Assembly (NCBI GenBank): GCA_034440575.1
Contig: JAOTOL010001600.1
Coordinates: 588,501-652,500, forward strand
Reading direction: 5' to 3'
DNA from: Imbricaverruca yamaguchii
Lineage: Eukaryota; Arthropoda; Thecostraca; Neoverrucidae
Length of the DNA: 64,000 nucleotides
Shown: in pieces, positions 1 to 11,616 of the stretch
Position numbering within the stretch: the stretch's first letter is position 1
Layout: every line of letters begins with the position of its first letter
Position numbers and translations under genes: made by a program
Notes under the pieces: generated by a model
What the model was told of the DNA's origin: nothing
What the model saw: the letters and a program-made list of their open reading frames with translations, nothing else
Database searches by the model: none

Positions 1-629
1 ACAGATATGTTAATGAAACTTTCAGCGTTTGTACCTTTATGGATGCAACAAAATTTACGAGTTTAATTTTTTTAATTTTTCGTTTTTGAATACATATAAA
101 TTTTGCGTGTTTCCCAAATTGCAGTTCAAATAGAGGATTTTGGCTGAAGTAAGCATTTTTATTAGGCCAAGTTGACTTCCATCAACGTTTCTCGGTGTGC
201 TCTACCCAATGGAAAATAAAAATTAAAGAAAACTTGAAAACTCAAAATTTTGAAATTTCAAAAAATAAACATATTTATTTGGTGGGACCTAAAAATTACA
301 GCCCTGATCGATTTCGCTGTCCTTTTCTCATTCCAAATAATATTTCTTTCATATATCCCCCAAAATGAACTCCCCAGAGCCCAAAACATAATGCATACAT
401 TAACATAAAGTCGTGAAAAGTCGTGAAAATCCAGCCCCCTGGTGACATCACTTTTTGGGGGAAAATGTTTTGGGGGTGGATCCCGACCCTACTCGTGGAG
501 CGCTTTCCGATGACACCTCTTTCGTTTTCCTGCGATGGTTAGTTTTGATTTTAGAGGGGTTCTTCAACCGCCCCCCCCCCCCCCCGAGACGGGGTGTGAG
601 AATTTGACCGGAAAGACGGCGCGGGTTAA
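1..629 (+). mobile_element. TTAA-bounded non-autonomous element, family A copy 1 (5' part cut by window edge)
   Basis: The right end reads GACGGCGCGGGTTAA (TTAA at 626-629), identical to the ends of the copies finishing at 58010 and 58831. The interior (taatgaaactttcagcgttt near 10, gattgggtagagcac-type sequence in reverse near 200, ggtggatcc and gatgacacctctttcgtttt near 475-530) matches the copy at 49369-50231 in reverse complement. There is no open frame that could encode a transposase, so it looks non-autonomous. A poly-C run (571-586) replaces the short C run of other copies. The left terminus lies outside the window. Assignment to a TTAA-targeting superfamily (piggyBac-like) is inferred from the target duplications of the other copies. 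Confidence 0.75.
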
Positions 630-649
630 TGGATCGATCACGTTTGGGA

Positions 650-718
650 TGTACGGAACCGGAGCTGGAACCGGAGCCGGAGCCGGAACCGGAGCCGGAG
701 CCGGAGCCGGAGCCGTCC
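650..718 (+). repeat. GGAGCC/GGAACC hexanucleotide array
   Basis: About eleven hexamers of ggagcc or ggaacc directly follow the family A element. Because the unit is six bases, every frame is open (Gly-Ala, Glu-Pro-like and antisense Gly-Ser peptides), so the small open frames here are not evidence of a gene. Confidence 0.85.
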
Positions 719-789
719 AAAATTTTCCCGGCTCCGCATCCCTGATGGGAAGTATGGGGAAAAGGTTTTTGTGCGGTGGTATATAATGA

Positions 790-1470
790 AAAATAGCATA
801 CAATTATCAATATCAAATTAATGCAACACAACCTAGGATATTGATGGTAGACAGGCTACAACCTATCGATGTTGAATCACATAAACGCACTGATATTGCA
901 TTACTTAAATCCTACAATAGATAGGAAGACTTCAGCCTTCCTCAGCTGCCGGCTTCCAGCGACCAACGTGCAGACAGCGGGTCAGAAGTGCACGGCCTAG
1001 TTCGCGGACCGCCGATAGGTCATTCACATAGTGACCATATCAAGTCGCGAGTGGTGCCATTGCTGAATCAGTTCCTGACGCCGTCCCCGTGGGCTCCTGC
1101 GACGTCATTTGCGCGAGGGGTATCTCAGCTGAGCCCACCACCAGTGGTAACCTTACCTGCTGGCGTGTGTGTTCCCTCGCCGCCCCGGTTCGGCACATAG
1201 GATCGAGTTCGCCACTCTGTGACAGAGACGGTCACCACATGTACACCGGCCACTCGTACACATTACGGCTGCGATGCGAGTGGTAAACATATGTGGTAAC
1301 ATAACATACGCAGGCGAAGCTACAGGTGGAAGATCCTTATATTGTGAGTTCATGTTTGTTTTGTTTTTCGCGAACCACAGTTGACGAACGACTCAGGCAA
1401 TTGTGCTGCTGCCGTTGTTACCTTGGGTATATTACAAATTCGCGATACATTCATACTTTAAATATGTATA
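790..1470. other. Unassigned intergenic sequence
   Basis: I see no supported gene or RNA. Open frames are short, overlap on both strands, and lack recognisable motifs. Confidence 0.4.
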
Positions 1471-1690
1471 CCAGGGGTGTCGATTTTTGAAAAACATTCG
1501 GGGCCGAAGTGCATTAGACCTCTCCCTCCCCCACCTCATCCCCCGTCCCCGAAAAAGAACTCATCGGATTTCACCCACTATATTTTCAGACCTCAATAAT
1601 TTTGGTTTGCATTTGACGATATGCATGCTTATGTTTATTCAGCATCCTCGCCAACGGGAAAATCGTCCAGTAACAGGTGAAGCCACATAA
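1471..1690 (+). repeat. Possible hAT-like repeat end (CAGGGGTGTCGATTTT)
   Basis: CAGGGGTGTCGATTTTTG near 1472 resembles the end CAGGGGCGTCGATTTG seen at 38152 and, in reverse, near 8838 and 12330. The CAGGGG start is typical of many hAT-type non-autonomous elements. The other end was not identified, so boundaries are uncertain. Confidence 0.35.
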
Positions 1691-3930
1691 ACAAAAGATC
1701 AATGCACAGTACATGTCAACATAAAAACTGCTAGTCATAGCATACGACTACAGTGTCATACAATGGACTCGGTTCCATCGTCATCGTCAACGTCATCTAT
1801 ATCCTCAACGTCACCGTCACCCTCCCCTCACTCCACACACTAAAAATACACAACGGCTTAAATAGAATATATATGCGCCCATATGCAGGCTAAAACACAC
1901 CGGCCTTGATGGAGCATTGGAGCACAGCAGGACAGAACTGTGATGACGACGGGTGAAGGTATTTGACAGAACTGTGATCCTCGGTGCCCAACATTAGAAA
2001 GGACGAAGCCAAAGTTCTGGTGGGGCGAATTCAGGGTCGGGAAGGGGGCACAGCTTCCACAAAATCGTAGTAATCGAAAACAATGTCCTCTGATCAAACA
2101 TGTGCATTGAGGTAGTCATCGTGATCGTTGAGTCCAGTCAGTCACCACAAATGACACCAAGGAAACTAAAATGCACAACAGATCATCATGCAGCAATCAA
2201 TGCAATCATTCTACCATTTATTTTTACAACAGTTAAAAAACTCCACCCGTACCCAATGGCGAAACCAATAGCAAGAGGCCACACTGGGTATACGCCTCTC
2301 CGATCCGGCCAAAGAGTCCGAAAAGGTCAGTCCAGGAGATTCCCAGAAGTGCCACTCGACGGTCCTGAAATGGACATGTCGGCTCGAATGGTTTCTTTGC
2401 TCTAGAGTCTGAAAATGAAGTACAAAACTTCAGAAAATGGGAATAATATCAGAAATCAACAGTTTTCAAATCGGTGGAATTGAAATGGTCCATGCACCAG
2501 GTATGTCGCAACAGGAATATTTTTACTGCAACCCTGTTGGTACTTCTAATCCTTTCCCTCCAAAAGGGTAAGCGCGGAGTTTTCTATACCTTTGGTAGTG
2601 CTTGGACCCACCATATTTACCTACTTGATCTCATTCACTGATTTGATTTCTAAGCCCCCTTGACGGATCTTGACTTGGGACGGATCAAGGAGGATAATAT
2701 TCCCACATCCCCAAAATGCCACCATTCGCGGTAGTTGGAGCATAGCAACACCAAATCCAGATCATATTGTTCGTTCATGAAATCGAATAACTCTGCTTTC
2801 ACAAAATTATAATGGAGGTCAAGGTTACTAAACCGAGGTCAGGTCAAATTCTCTCTTCTGATCGCAGTAAGGAGAATACTTTTTCGTGCAGCACATGATA
2901 AAATAATGATATAGACATTCTGCTTTAAAATTAGTGTCCAGGTCAATTATTATGCATATTATACATTGCCGTCCTTTGTGTGGAGTTGGGATTTTTGTGC
3001 GCGTCAGCAGCGGCGACGGGACGCATTGTGTCAGCAATGTCGTCTTATGCCGAATGGCACTGTTCCTTGTGAATTGAAATTTCATTTCGGTTTTAGAGCT
3101 ACCGAAGTAGTACACCATGGCATTGTGTGAACAAACAATGATCCGTGATTACCCGACTCCGTGTGACTGGACTTTATTATGTGAAGCAAATATAAAGCAT
3201 ATGAATAACAAATATAGAGGTGCAAGATGTTTGACAGCAGGAACACATGGCATACGAAGTCTTCATATAGGTGCGGGGGACACGAATAAGGCCACAAGGG
3301 TGCCGCACCCGAAATAATTTTTGGCCGCGCTGCTGTCAGTGCATGCAATCATTACTTTAGTGGAAGTAAGGTCAGTCTCGCTGCTGACAATTTGTTTTTT
3401 TTCTGATGTCATCAATATCCATTGATCGGAATGCACAAGAGCAGCTGTCTCCAGCAGATTCAATGACTGACGAATTGGGAAATATTAATGCATGGCTGAC
3501 ATTGGTATTCATTAATGGTAAGGTAAACGGTAGAATGCGGAGAAAGTGACAACTAATGCACACAAAACTGTTCGGAAAGTTGAAGCAAAGCCGAGACTAG
3601 TCCCACACCGTTCACCTTGACTGGCCAGGGCCGTCGAGGACATCCCGTTTACCAGGGTTGGATTTATACTTTGAAATCCGGGATGAGAAGAGGACAATTT
3701 CTGAGCTATGGAATACGGAGAAGATGCTATCCTTCAAACCTTGCCATCAGAATCTCACTCTGAAGTTTCAGGTGAATATTGAGCACTCTACCACAGGGCA
3801 ATTCGTTGTCGAAAAAACGCCATTAGACTGCGAAATTGAAGACACATGGAGGAAACAACATAGAGGATAATTTTACAAAGAGGATAATGCTATGGATTGC
3901 AAAAATACAGGAAAAGCCCATTTTTTTCAA
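1691..3930. other. Unassigned intergenic sequence
   Basis: This stretch is single-copy within the window. Short open frames on both strands overlap one another, and none shows a recognisable domain. Nothing else is supported. Confidence 0.4.
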
Positions 3931-3934
3931 TCCT

Positions 3935-4430
3935 GACGTCCGCTGTCGCCGGCCAAGGTCGCAGAGCACATCGTCCACTGTGGCGGACCGGGGCTGTGAA
4001 GTACACATTTTACTATGGCGGACCAGGGACGCGAAGCACACCATCCACTTTGGCGGACCGGAGCCGCAGAGCACATGGTCCATCGTAACGGACCAGAGCT
4101 GCGGAGTACACCGTGCACTGTGGCAGACCAGGGCTGCGAAGCACACCATCCACTGTGGTGAACCGGGGCCGTGTGGCACACCTACTATGACTGACTAGGA
4201 CTCCGAAGCATAGCGTTCGCTGCGGTCGATCACGGCCGCGAAGTACATCATCTACTGTGGTGGATCAGGGTCGCAAAGCAAACCGTCCACTGTGGCGGAT
4301 CAGGGCCATGGACTACATCGTCTATTACAATGGACAGATACTGCCGAGCACACTGTCCACTGTGGCGGACCGGGGCCGCGGAGCACACCGTCCATTGCGG
4401 CGGATCTTAGCCATCAACAGGTCGTACATA
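3935..4430. repeat. 35-bp minisatellite
   Basis: The unit is about 35 bp (for example tggcggaccggggctgtgaa at 3981, 4016 and 4051). Roughly a dozen diverged copies run to about 4430. The period is not a multiple of three, and the overlapping open frames on both strands are by-products of the GC-rich unit. Confidence 0.85.
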
Positions 4431-5245
4431 GGTACATAGGATTTCCGAGAGAGGGCAAACTGATGTGGAAGGTCTCCACCTGTCCCCATTAAAAAAGTCA
4501 GCGGATTTCCACCAATATTTTTTTCAAAGGGGCTCGTTATATTTTTTTTTGTCATATAGTAATTAGTGGCCAAATTAACTGTCCTGTAGAGGGGGCCAAA
4601 TCTACCACCATTCAGAATTACCGGATTTCAACCATAACTCTCCACATCCTGTTTGATGGTTTTTCGTTTCCCTTGAAAAGCCACCTCGTACTGCTGAAAT
4701 TACACCTCAACAAACCACTCAAAAATGTAAAATTTGTTAATATCAGGCATTCCAATTAATAACGCCCGGTCGCCAAAACGCCAACATTCGTGAACGGGTA
4801 CACCCACCCTGCGCAGTCGGCGCGTTCGCCACTCTACGTGCGTTTCTCCGGTTTCTGTTAGCCCTCCCACGTTTTGCTAACTACTGTCACATGATAGTTT
4901 TGCGCCAAATTTCACATGTAGAAAGCCTGGTATGGCGACTCGCTTGAAAAAAGAATCGATAAATTCAATTCGATATATTAGTTCTCTTCTTCCCACATGT
5001 TCCCCTGATTAAGAAATCCAGGGACACATTGAGCTTTCATGCACCTCATCTCTTTCGCTAAATAAGCTCTCAGATTTGCTACCGAACCATGACCCTACCT
5101 GGGTGTTCGCATTTTTTACCCATTGCGTGTTTTATGGCTTTTTCTATGTGCGTGTTTTATGGCTCCAGCCAATTTTTGTTAGGGGTCCGGAACACGTTTG
5201 AGATCCGGATATTTTGTTACAGCTTTGTTGCATCTCGTACACCGA
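4431..5245. other. Unassigned intergenic sequence
   Basis: No supported gene. Includes AT-rich sequence and short overlapping open frames without motifs. Confidence 0.35.
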
Positions 5246-5790
5246 TAGCATTTTTGAGGTATCGGCGCGTTTTCGAATAATTTTTTTCTTCGGAAATGCT
5301 TTATTTAATGCCTGGTATTTTTGTTCCTTGTTTACGATCAATTGCCTTTTTGAGGCCCTGTGCGGTCTCATGACCCTGACGTGTCTTGAGGGCCTCCATT
5401 ATGCTGTTATTTAGCGCTTCCAGATTGTTTATTTCGAGCTGCAGAGCATATTTTAAGGCCCTGCCGCTTTTTTCGAAACTCGGTACGCCTTGGATTACTG
5501 ACATTATTTTTTGGGGATTACCGACGGAATGTTGAGAATTCTTAGTAGCCCAGGCTCAGCGTGACTTTCAGGGGTTCTGGCCCGACCGTGTGTGGCCTTC
5601 GTCGTGATTTTCTTTATCACCAGTAGGACTCTTTTGAGCCACAGCGTGGTTTTCAAGGGACCAGGTGGGAACTTTTGAGGTCCCAGCGTCCTTTTGAGAA
5701 GCCCGTGCGGGACTATTTTGACCCGATGTGATTTTGCTGGGCCCCGGTGCGATTATTTGGGTTCGAGTCTCACCTTCGCTACTCTTCGCC
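5246..5790. repeat. Degenerate tandem repeat, about 25-bp theme
   Basis: The block repeats a theme like ttttgaggccctgtgcg, with variants ending in gtgcggga, gtgtggcc and gtgcgatt, at irregular 24-40 bp spacing. A similar theme recurs at 37.8-38.1 kb. Decay is heavy and boundaries are approximate. Confidence 0.4.
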
Positions 5791-7230
5791 CGCGGTCAAT
5801 TGACATGAGAGATTGGCGACGCTATGTGACTCAACGGTCGATGTGTCGTAAAACCAATGTTCAACCAACCAACGAGCGATTATTTGGGGCCCAAATGGAA
5901 CCTTTAGGGAGACTAGCGCATTTTTGTTCTGGAGCTCGACGCCATTCTTGGGGGCGCCACAACCTGTCAGGGGGCAACTGCCCACAATGGCCCTTCCCCA
6001 TTCGGCACGCTACTGTGCCATGTACTTCTGCAGCATGAGCCTCCAGGAATAGTTCATCTTTTGCATCACTCACACCTGATTTCAACTCTCAAGTTCTCCA
6101 GACAGTTTGAGGAAAGCAAAACATCTGCTACATGGATAGGCAAGGATGGACTATTAGGCAGCATGGACACGATGGAATTAAGATGATAGTGCTTTTGCTG
6201 CAATACAGGCACTTTCTTCCACAGGCTGAGTTGGAGATGGATGCGCTCCTGAAGTTTGGTCATGGTTGGAGTTGTAGATGGATGGAGCACCACTGTGAAG
6301 GACATAACATGTGGTCCAAAGGACCTCTTTCTGTTTACATTAACAACTCAGGTAATGAAGTAACACTCTCATTAATGGACTTCTTTGGTGTCCCGAGTGA
6401 GCAATATAATGTAGATGGGTTCTTGTGATATACGTTATAGAAGTAAGGTTATGATGTAGCTTTTAGACACCAGAAGGAATGGTATGGATTCACTCATAAG
6501 TGAATCAATACCACAACCTAATAACCATACCCAACATAATGTAATCTAGCATATCAAAACCTCCCTTTGAAGAAGAAGCTAAAAATAAAATATAAAAATT
6601 GTAAGCAGTACATTTTCTGAAAATGTTCACAAATATAGAAACCGAGCCCAGCCTAACCTAACCTAACGTCAGCTGCTTTTGAAGTAAACATTTCCGTTTT
6701 TAGGAACTTTTTGGGAACAAAATTTCCACCTTAAAAAACCTAAACTAGTCTAACCTAACCAACTGGTATTATTGTGTTTTAAGGTGGTAACAAGACATGT
6801 TTTTAAACACAATTGCCTCCAAACAGCAATGAAATGGGCTTGGTTAGGTTAAGTTGGAGTTTAGTTTTTTATGTTGGAATGCTCTTTAAGTTTTAAGAAA
6901 TGTTTTCCATCAAAAATACAACTTATTTGGTAAATTTGCCATTAATGGTGTTTTTTTTTTTCTTTTTTTCAGAATACCATGCTTATGAAGGTGACTAAGA
7001 TGATGGGACCACTCATTTTATGTGCAATTGCGTACCTTACATGCTGTGAGCAAAATTATGTCAAAATGGGCTTTGAGCTAGGTAATATAGCATGAAAGAG
7101 AAAGTGTAAAAAATGTCTAACCAATCTAGCCAAACCTACCTTCTGAGAAAAATAGTTTAAAAAATGCAAGAATGCAAGAAGGTAATAGGCAGGTCCAGAT
7201 TGATTGGGGAACACACTCTATAGACTGTCA
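5791..7230. other. Unassigned sequence with TTAGG-like motifs and a weak exon candidate
   Basis: CCTAACCTAACCTAACG lies at about 6652-6667 and further CCTAACC motifs near 6740-6765. These are short interstitial arthropod-telomere-like motifs, not a telomere. A long pyrimidine tract ending in cag at 6972 precedes a 109-nt open stretch and a GT at 7082 (see findings). Otherwise I see no gene. Confidence 0.35.
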
Positions 7231-7590
7231 TGTTAGTGCTTGAAATCACCGGCGGGGGCAAAGCCAACATTGATGTGGCATTTGTCCCCTCGAAAGAATA
7301 TATAGCAACACCCCTGCCTCCTGAGCGTCAACCTATGCCCTGCAGGATGGTCGTGAGGATCCAGGGATGGCCGGCTGATTCAGGGATATGTCCCCATGGA
7401 ACTTGCGCCCCTCCGGGAAGACTCGAGTGTTCCTCTTCATATGTATGATTTTGATTTTCATATGATATGATTTTCGTGTAGCCCCTTCAGGTATTTTTGC
7501 AGGGTGCACCTCCTAAGAATTGACGCCCCAAGACAAATGCCCCTCTCCCATGACAAATCCTGGAACCAACCCTGATTAGGATATAGGGTG
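7231..7590. repeat. Dispersed hAT-like short repeat fragment
   Basis: Segments such as ccccatggaacttgcgcccctccgg and actcgagtg match the style and order of repeats near 12950-13130, 17150, 20560-20770 and 21680-21930, all GC-rich with paired gcccctcc and ggaggggc blocks. Ends are not resolved. Confidence 0.4.
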
Positions 7591-7970
7591 CACACGCAGT
7601 ACACGTATGCTGTCAACCACAAACATTCCCAGCGTTACTTCGCAAGCGTGTATGTGATCATGATTCCATGGGGTACACATGCTGAATACCGCACAAAGTC
7701 AGGAAAACGATGGTAGAAGTTCGACATTAAAAGCAAAATTACAATATTTTGCAATATTTTTCGCCATTTCTATTTGCTCACCATGAGCCCAACATTATTT
7801 TCACTACTTATTATCAAAATATATCTATAACTTTTCATCTTCCAACATTTCATTCCAGGGCCAAAATGCATGGGAGTGGGCGGCGCGCTCAATCTTTTGC
7901 CCATATACCGCTTCTCCAGCCGGGACCGGCCGGAATAAGACGTAGACTGTGCGGAGAGTCGGCCGTCTAG

Positions 7971-7971
<1 letters not shown>

Positions 7972-8021
<50 letters not shown>

Positions 8022-8024
8022 ATT

Positions 8025-8119
<95 letters not shown>
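7972..8119. repeat. TA microsatellite
   Basis: Nearly pure (TA)n of about 148 bp with a short T-rich interruption near 8021. The Tyr-Ile open frames across it are artefacts. Confidence 0.97.
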
Positions 8120-8122
<3 letters not shown>

Positions 8123-8274
8123 TGCATTGCCTGATGCCATTGACATAGAGGTCAATGCTTGATGCAATCAATTCCTGCCATAATAAAGGAAAAAGCTATG
8201 ACGTCATCAAGGCTTCCAGGAAAACTTTGATGCACCTTCTAATGCAATTGTATATTTGGTGGCATTTGATGCGC

Positions 8275-8550
8275 GCTGCCAGACATTGGTCCGTGACTGT
8301 GCACTAGGGTGTTTCAGAATGCATCAAGTATTGCGGACGGAGGTCGCCAGGGCAGGTGTGGTTCTCTGAGTCTTGGCGAGTCCAACGGTACCACTTTTTT
8401 TGAAATTGAAGAAGTTCTAGGGGTTGCGCAATGCGCCTGAAGTTTGAGCGTATTTGCCGCATTTGGACACTGTGGCCCGTCGACCGCGCGATGCTATTGG
8501 GTCATATTTATCGTGGCTGCGATTCATAAAGAGGTGTTTTTTGCGCCCAT
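8275..8550 (+). repeat. Repeat E, left copy (inverted relative to 11224-11486)
   Basis: The tract beginning tagggtgtttcagaatgcat (8304) is matched by the reverse complement of 11224-11486 at roughly 85-90 percent by eye. The match covers the gtaccactttt / gaagaagttctaggggttgcgc core and the acggtcg-type inner part. The two copies face each other 2.7 kb apart and bracket the 230-codon ORF at 9980-10672. Confidence 0.75.
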
Positions 8551-8953
8551 AATCCAGCTATTTCAGTTTTTTGCACTCTTTTCAAGTTTACAGGAAAAGG
8601 TGGAGAGCCGGCCTACTATATAATCAAAATCTTTTTCTTTTCAGTGCAAAATGTGTATGAACTAAGTTTTCTATTTTGCATGCTTTTTTCTGTTTTTTTT
8701 TTCTTCTCTTTAGCTTTCTTATCAGTATCAAATAGCATAGGTTATTGGGGAGGCCCAAATCAATATTGGGGGTGGGGGCCAAGATCAACATTGGTGGGGC
8801 CATGGCCCGTACAAAAGGATACAAATCGACGCCCCTGATCACATACACGTCAATCAAATACACGTGGAAATCGTACTGATAACACATTCGCATTCGATAT
8901 ATTCGTATTCGGGTTTTTTATGAAGCACGCAAAATGGACGCTACATCTCTACT
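8551..8953 (+). repeat. Repeat C, copy 1 (direct duplicate of 12047-12446)
   Basis: From aatccagctatttcag onward this block matches 12047-12446 nearly base for base. The match includes the internal GGGGCGTCGATTTG-type end in reverse (near 8838) and about 110 bp of sequence beyond it. The duplication therefore includes sequence outside the hAT-like end, so it is either a larger element or a segmental duplication. Confidence 0.8.
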
Positions 8954-9014
8954 TCACGCTTACTTCACAAATCATGTAATTAAGGGATTTTGCTGAGTAC
9001 ACACATTTTTGACA

Positions 9015-9240
9015 AGCAGGAGCGGATCTAGCAGCTGAGTTTTGGAGGGACAAACCAACCATCGACGACAGTATCGACCAGTATAGATCGTGTTTTGTGG
9101 AGTGCAACAATGCGTGTTTGCAACGATGCGGACGTTGTCCGGTTTGGGAAAGAAATTGCACATTTTCTGAAACGTGCATCTGCCACTGTTGACAGGGGTG
9201 GTTCTCGAGTGGGAAGCAATGATTTGTTCCACGTGCTTGC
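9015..9240 (+). repeat. Possible hAT-like repeat start (CAGGAGCGGATCTAGC)
   Basis: CAGGAGCGGATCTAGC near 9017 is typical of non-autonomous hAT ends. The body contains short open frames on the minus strand with no recognised domain. No matching right end was found. Confidence 0.3.
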
Positions 9241-9556
9241 AAGTGCGAAGGTACAGAGTTGCTATTAAATACGTAAAGGCTTAAGAAAGGATCGGAAAGG
9301 CATAAGAAAGGATCAGAACAGCTTTGTACTCACTATACCATTGATGAGCGTGACAATGCACTCAGCCCCACAGTTTCGACTTACAAATATAAAACGTACT
9401 ACTAAAGCATCCACCAATGCACATTACTTACATATTGTGGCTTCATCTCTCGAAAGTGCACAATGCTGTTTTTTTTATTTTGAGAGCGACAAGTTTATAC
9501 AAAATACAAATCCTATAGACCAAGTGAATACATAGACATACGCAAACACTCACACC

Positions 9557-9557
<1 letters not shown>

Positions 9558-9641
<84 letters not shown>
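9558..9641. repeat. CA microsatellite
   Basis: An uninterrupted (CA)n run of about 84 bp. Cys-Val open frames on the minus strand come from this array. Confidence 0.97.
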
Positions 9642-9646
<5 letters not shown>

Positions 9647-9899
9647 CCTTGGGCAGTGACCTTGGGACAACGACACATATAAGGACTGTTTGTGGGGGAA
9701 TGCTGAGGGTGGACATCGGATAGAAGGGCATAGGGGAAAGGAGGAAAATTCTTCTAATGTCTCGCAATGGTGATTTAGAAAAGTGATACAAGAACAATGG
9801 ACAGGACGCAAGGCTAATGTAGGATACAAAATTGGCATGCCCTGATAAAAAAATGGATAGAAATGTACTAGTTTAATAATAAAAAAGAGGGGAGTTTAC

Positions 9900-10672
9900 C
9901 TGGCTGGAGGATGTGCGGAAGCGGTCTGCTACGTCAAGGATCGCAGGACTGCTGAGGATGTCGCGAGGAAACGTCAGCGTTACAGCGTCTTGTTTCTTTG
10001 CCACTTCACTGGTGGCGGCTGGTATGACTCCGACTGGTTTTCTGAATCATTCTCCGGTCTGGATGCGGTGTCTGGACTTTGGGACTCAGGCGTGCTTGAA
10101 CTCGTTTCATTCATGCGTTGTGAACGGTCTTGTCGCCACTGTTGCTGCGAGACCGTACCTTGAAACTTCTTGTCATTTCCTGACATTGTACCCATTCGGT
10201 CAGTTCTTTGATCCAAGTAGAACTTTACGTCCTGCTCTCTTTCTTTCGCTCTGGGAAGCCCGTTAGATAGGATTTCCTGAATAGCATCATCAGCCCTTAT
10301 GTCCCAAAGCTTGTCAAGCTTCTGGACGAACGAGGCTCTTCGACCACCCATGTCATGTGTTCGTCCTTTGCTTTTTGCCAGCACTCTCCACTCACGCCAC
10401 AGAGCTTCCAGTCTTCTTATGCAGCTGCGTGGTTGAGTTGTCGCGATTCGGGCCATTGCCCAGAAACACAGCGCGTTGTCAACTGTTCTTTGAAACGCTT
10501 CACATCTGTCAATGGATTGCTCCTTCACGTGAAAGAAATGTCTAAGTACGTCTCGTACTGTGGGTAGTTTAGCACCGGAAAGGGATGGGCTGGGCTGTCC
10601 GACCAGGAAGTAATCCGTCTGACTTCGTAACACGGGTACCGAGGACGCTACTTTTACGTTTTTATCGCTCAT
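9900..10672 (-). pseudogene. Uncharacterised arthropod repeat-type protein, N-terminal exon, with one frameshift
   Basis: An ATG at 10672 opens 230 codons to a TAA at 9980-9982. No biochemical function is known to me. The protein has a region LPTVRDVLRHFF (about residues 36-47), then FWAMARIATTQ, a basic helix with WREWRVLAKSKGR, then KLDKLWDIRADDA and FYLDQRTDRMGTM, then a Ser/Glu/Gln-rich tail. This order (conserved N-terminal block, FW..A.I.T, LWDI..DDA, DQR) is that of a large family of uncharacterised proteins scattered in many copies through arthropod genomes, probably transposon-associated; this is recognition from memory, not a search. Family members continue past the acidic/basic linker. 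Here the continuation lies in another frame from about 10010 to 9900 (DAVTLTFPRDILSSPAILDV) and ends at a donor-like CAG|GTAAAC. So this is probably one exon with a one-base frameshift. Downstream exons were not found. Flanking inverted repeats E suggest a mobile context. Confidence 0.6.
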
Positions 10673-11223
10673 ATTCTCATTTCAACGTAACAATGGTGGA
10701 ACTTTGGGCAAGACCTGAAAAACAGGATGAGTTAAATTTTACATTGTACAAATCAGCGAATTCACCTCGTGTTTATCATTCAGTGGTAGGTTCTGCTCAG
10801 GGATGTGGGGCGTGCGATAGGTGGATCTGTCGGACCAAGTCAGCATTTAAGATGGCATGATTTAGCTCAAAATAAATTTTAGCAACGTGAGATTGAAATG
10901 ACGATGTGTTCGACGGTACGACAACTGGCTAATGTATTAATATATTCCGATTAAGCATTCAATGAATTCACGGGTCTGTCATGCACCCTCTTGGTACATA
11001 TAGACATCATTATCTTGGTACTCATCACTATATGTGATACATTCTGAGACGATTCGTGCTTGTTAGGCATCAAATCAACACAGTCGCAATAACATGAGTG
11101 AAACAACATGACACAAGGTCTTATTATGGCCTAGGTATTATCCCCACCCCACTCTGTCCCTACCAAATAATATTTTTATTCGGAAAAATGACTTAGATCC
11201 ACAATTTGTAAAGCGGGCAAGCC
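10673..11223. other. Upstream region of the 230-codon ORF
   Basis: On the minus strand a very short uORF (ATGAGAATATGA) overlaps the start region of the ORF ending at 9980. No promoter motif is convincing, and the rest is unassigned. Confidence 0.3.
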
Positions 11224-11486
11224 AAGGGCTCCAAAACTACCGCTTTATGCATTTTAACGACCGTAAATATGTCCCTATAGCACGGCGCGGTCGGCGGGCC
11301 ACAGCGTCCAATTACGGCAAATACGCCCAAACTTCAGGCGTTTTGCGCAACCCCTAGAACTTCTTCAATTTCGATAAAAGTGGTACCGTTGGACTCGCCA
11401 TGATTCAGAGAACCACACCTGCCCTGACGACCTCCGTCCGTAATACGTGATGCATTCTGAAACACCCTACTGTGCACAGACCAGTA
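11224..11486 (-). repeat. Repeat E, right copy (inverted)
   Basis: This is the reverse-complement partner of 8275-8550. The outer edge reads gaaacaccctactgtgcaca, mirroring tgtgcactagggtgtttc at the left copy, so similarity runs slightly past the core on both sides. Confidence 0.75.
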
Positions 11487-11616
11487 CCTGCCTATTGCCT
11501 TCTTGAGGAATATCAATTGTAACAGTGTCCATGCAGCTTCTTCCGACTTTTTCTGTCATGGTATCATAAGCTGACAGACTGGCTCAGATTTGGCTCTCGT
11601 TGGTTCAGTTTGAGGT

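Noticed and set aside
448..831. Gly-Ser-rich small protein
   Set aside because: Antisense translation of the GGAGCC array joined to the end of a TTAA element.
6652..6667. Telomere
   Set aside because: Only three CCTAA units; an interstitial motif common in arthropod genomes.
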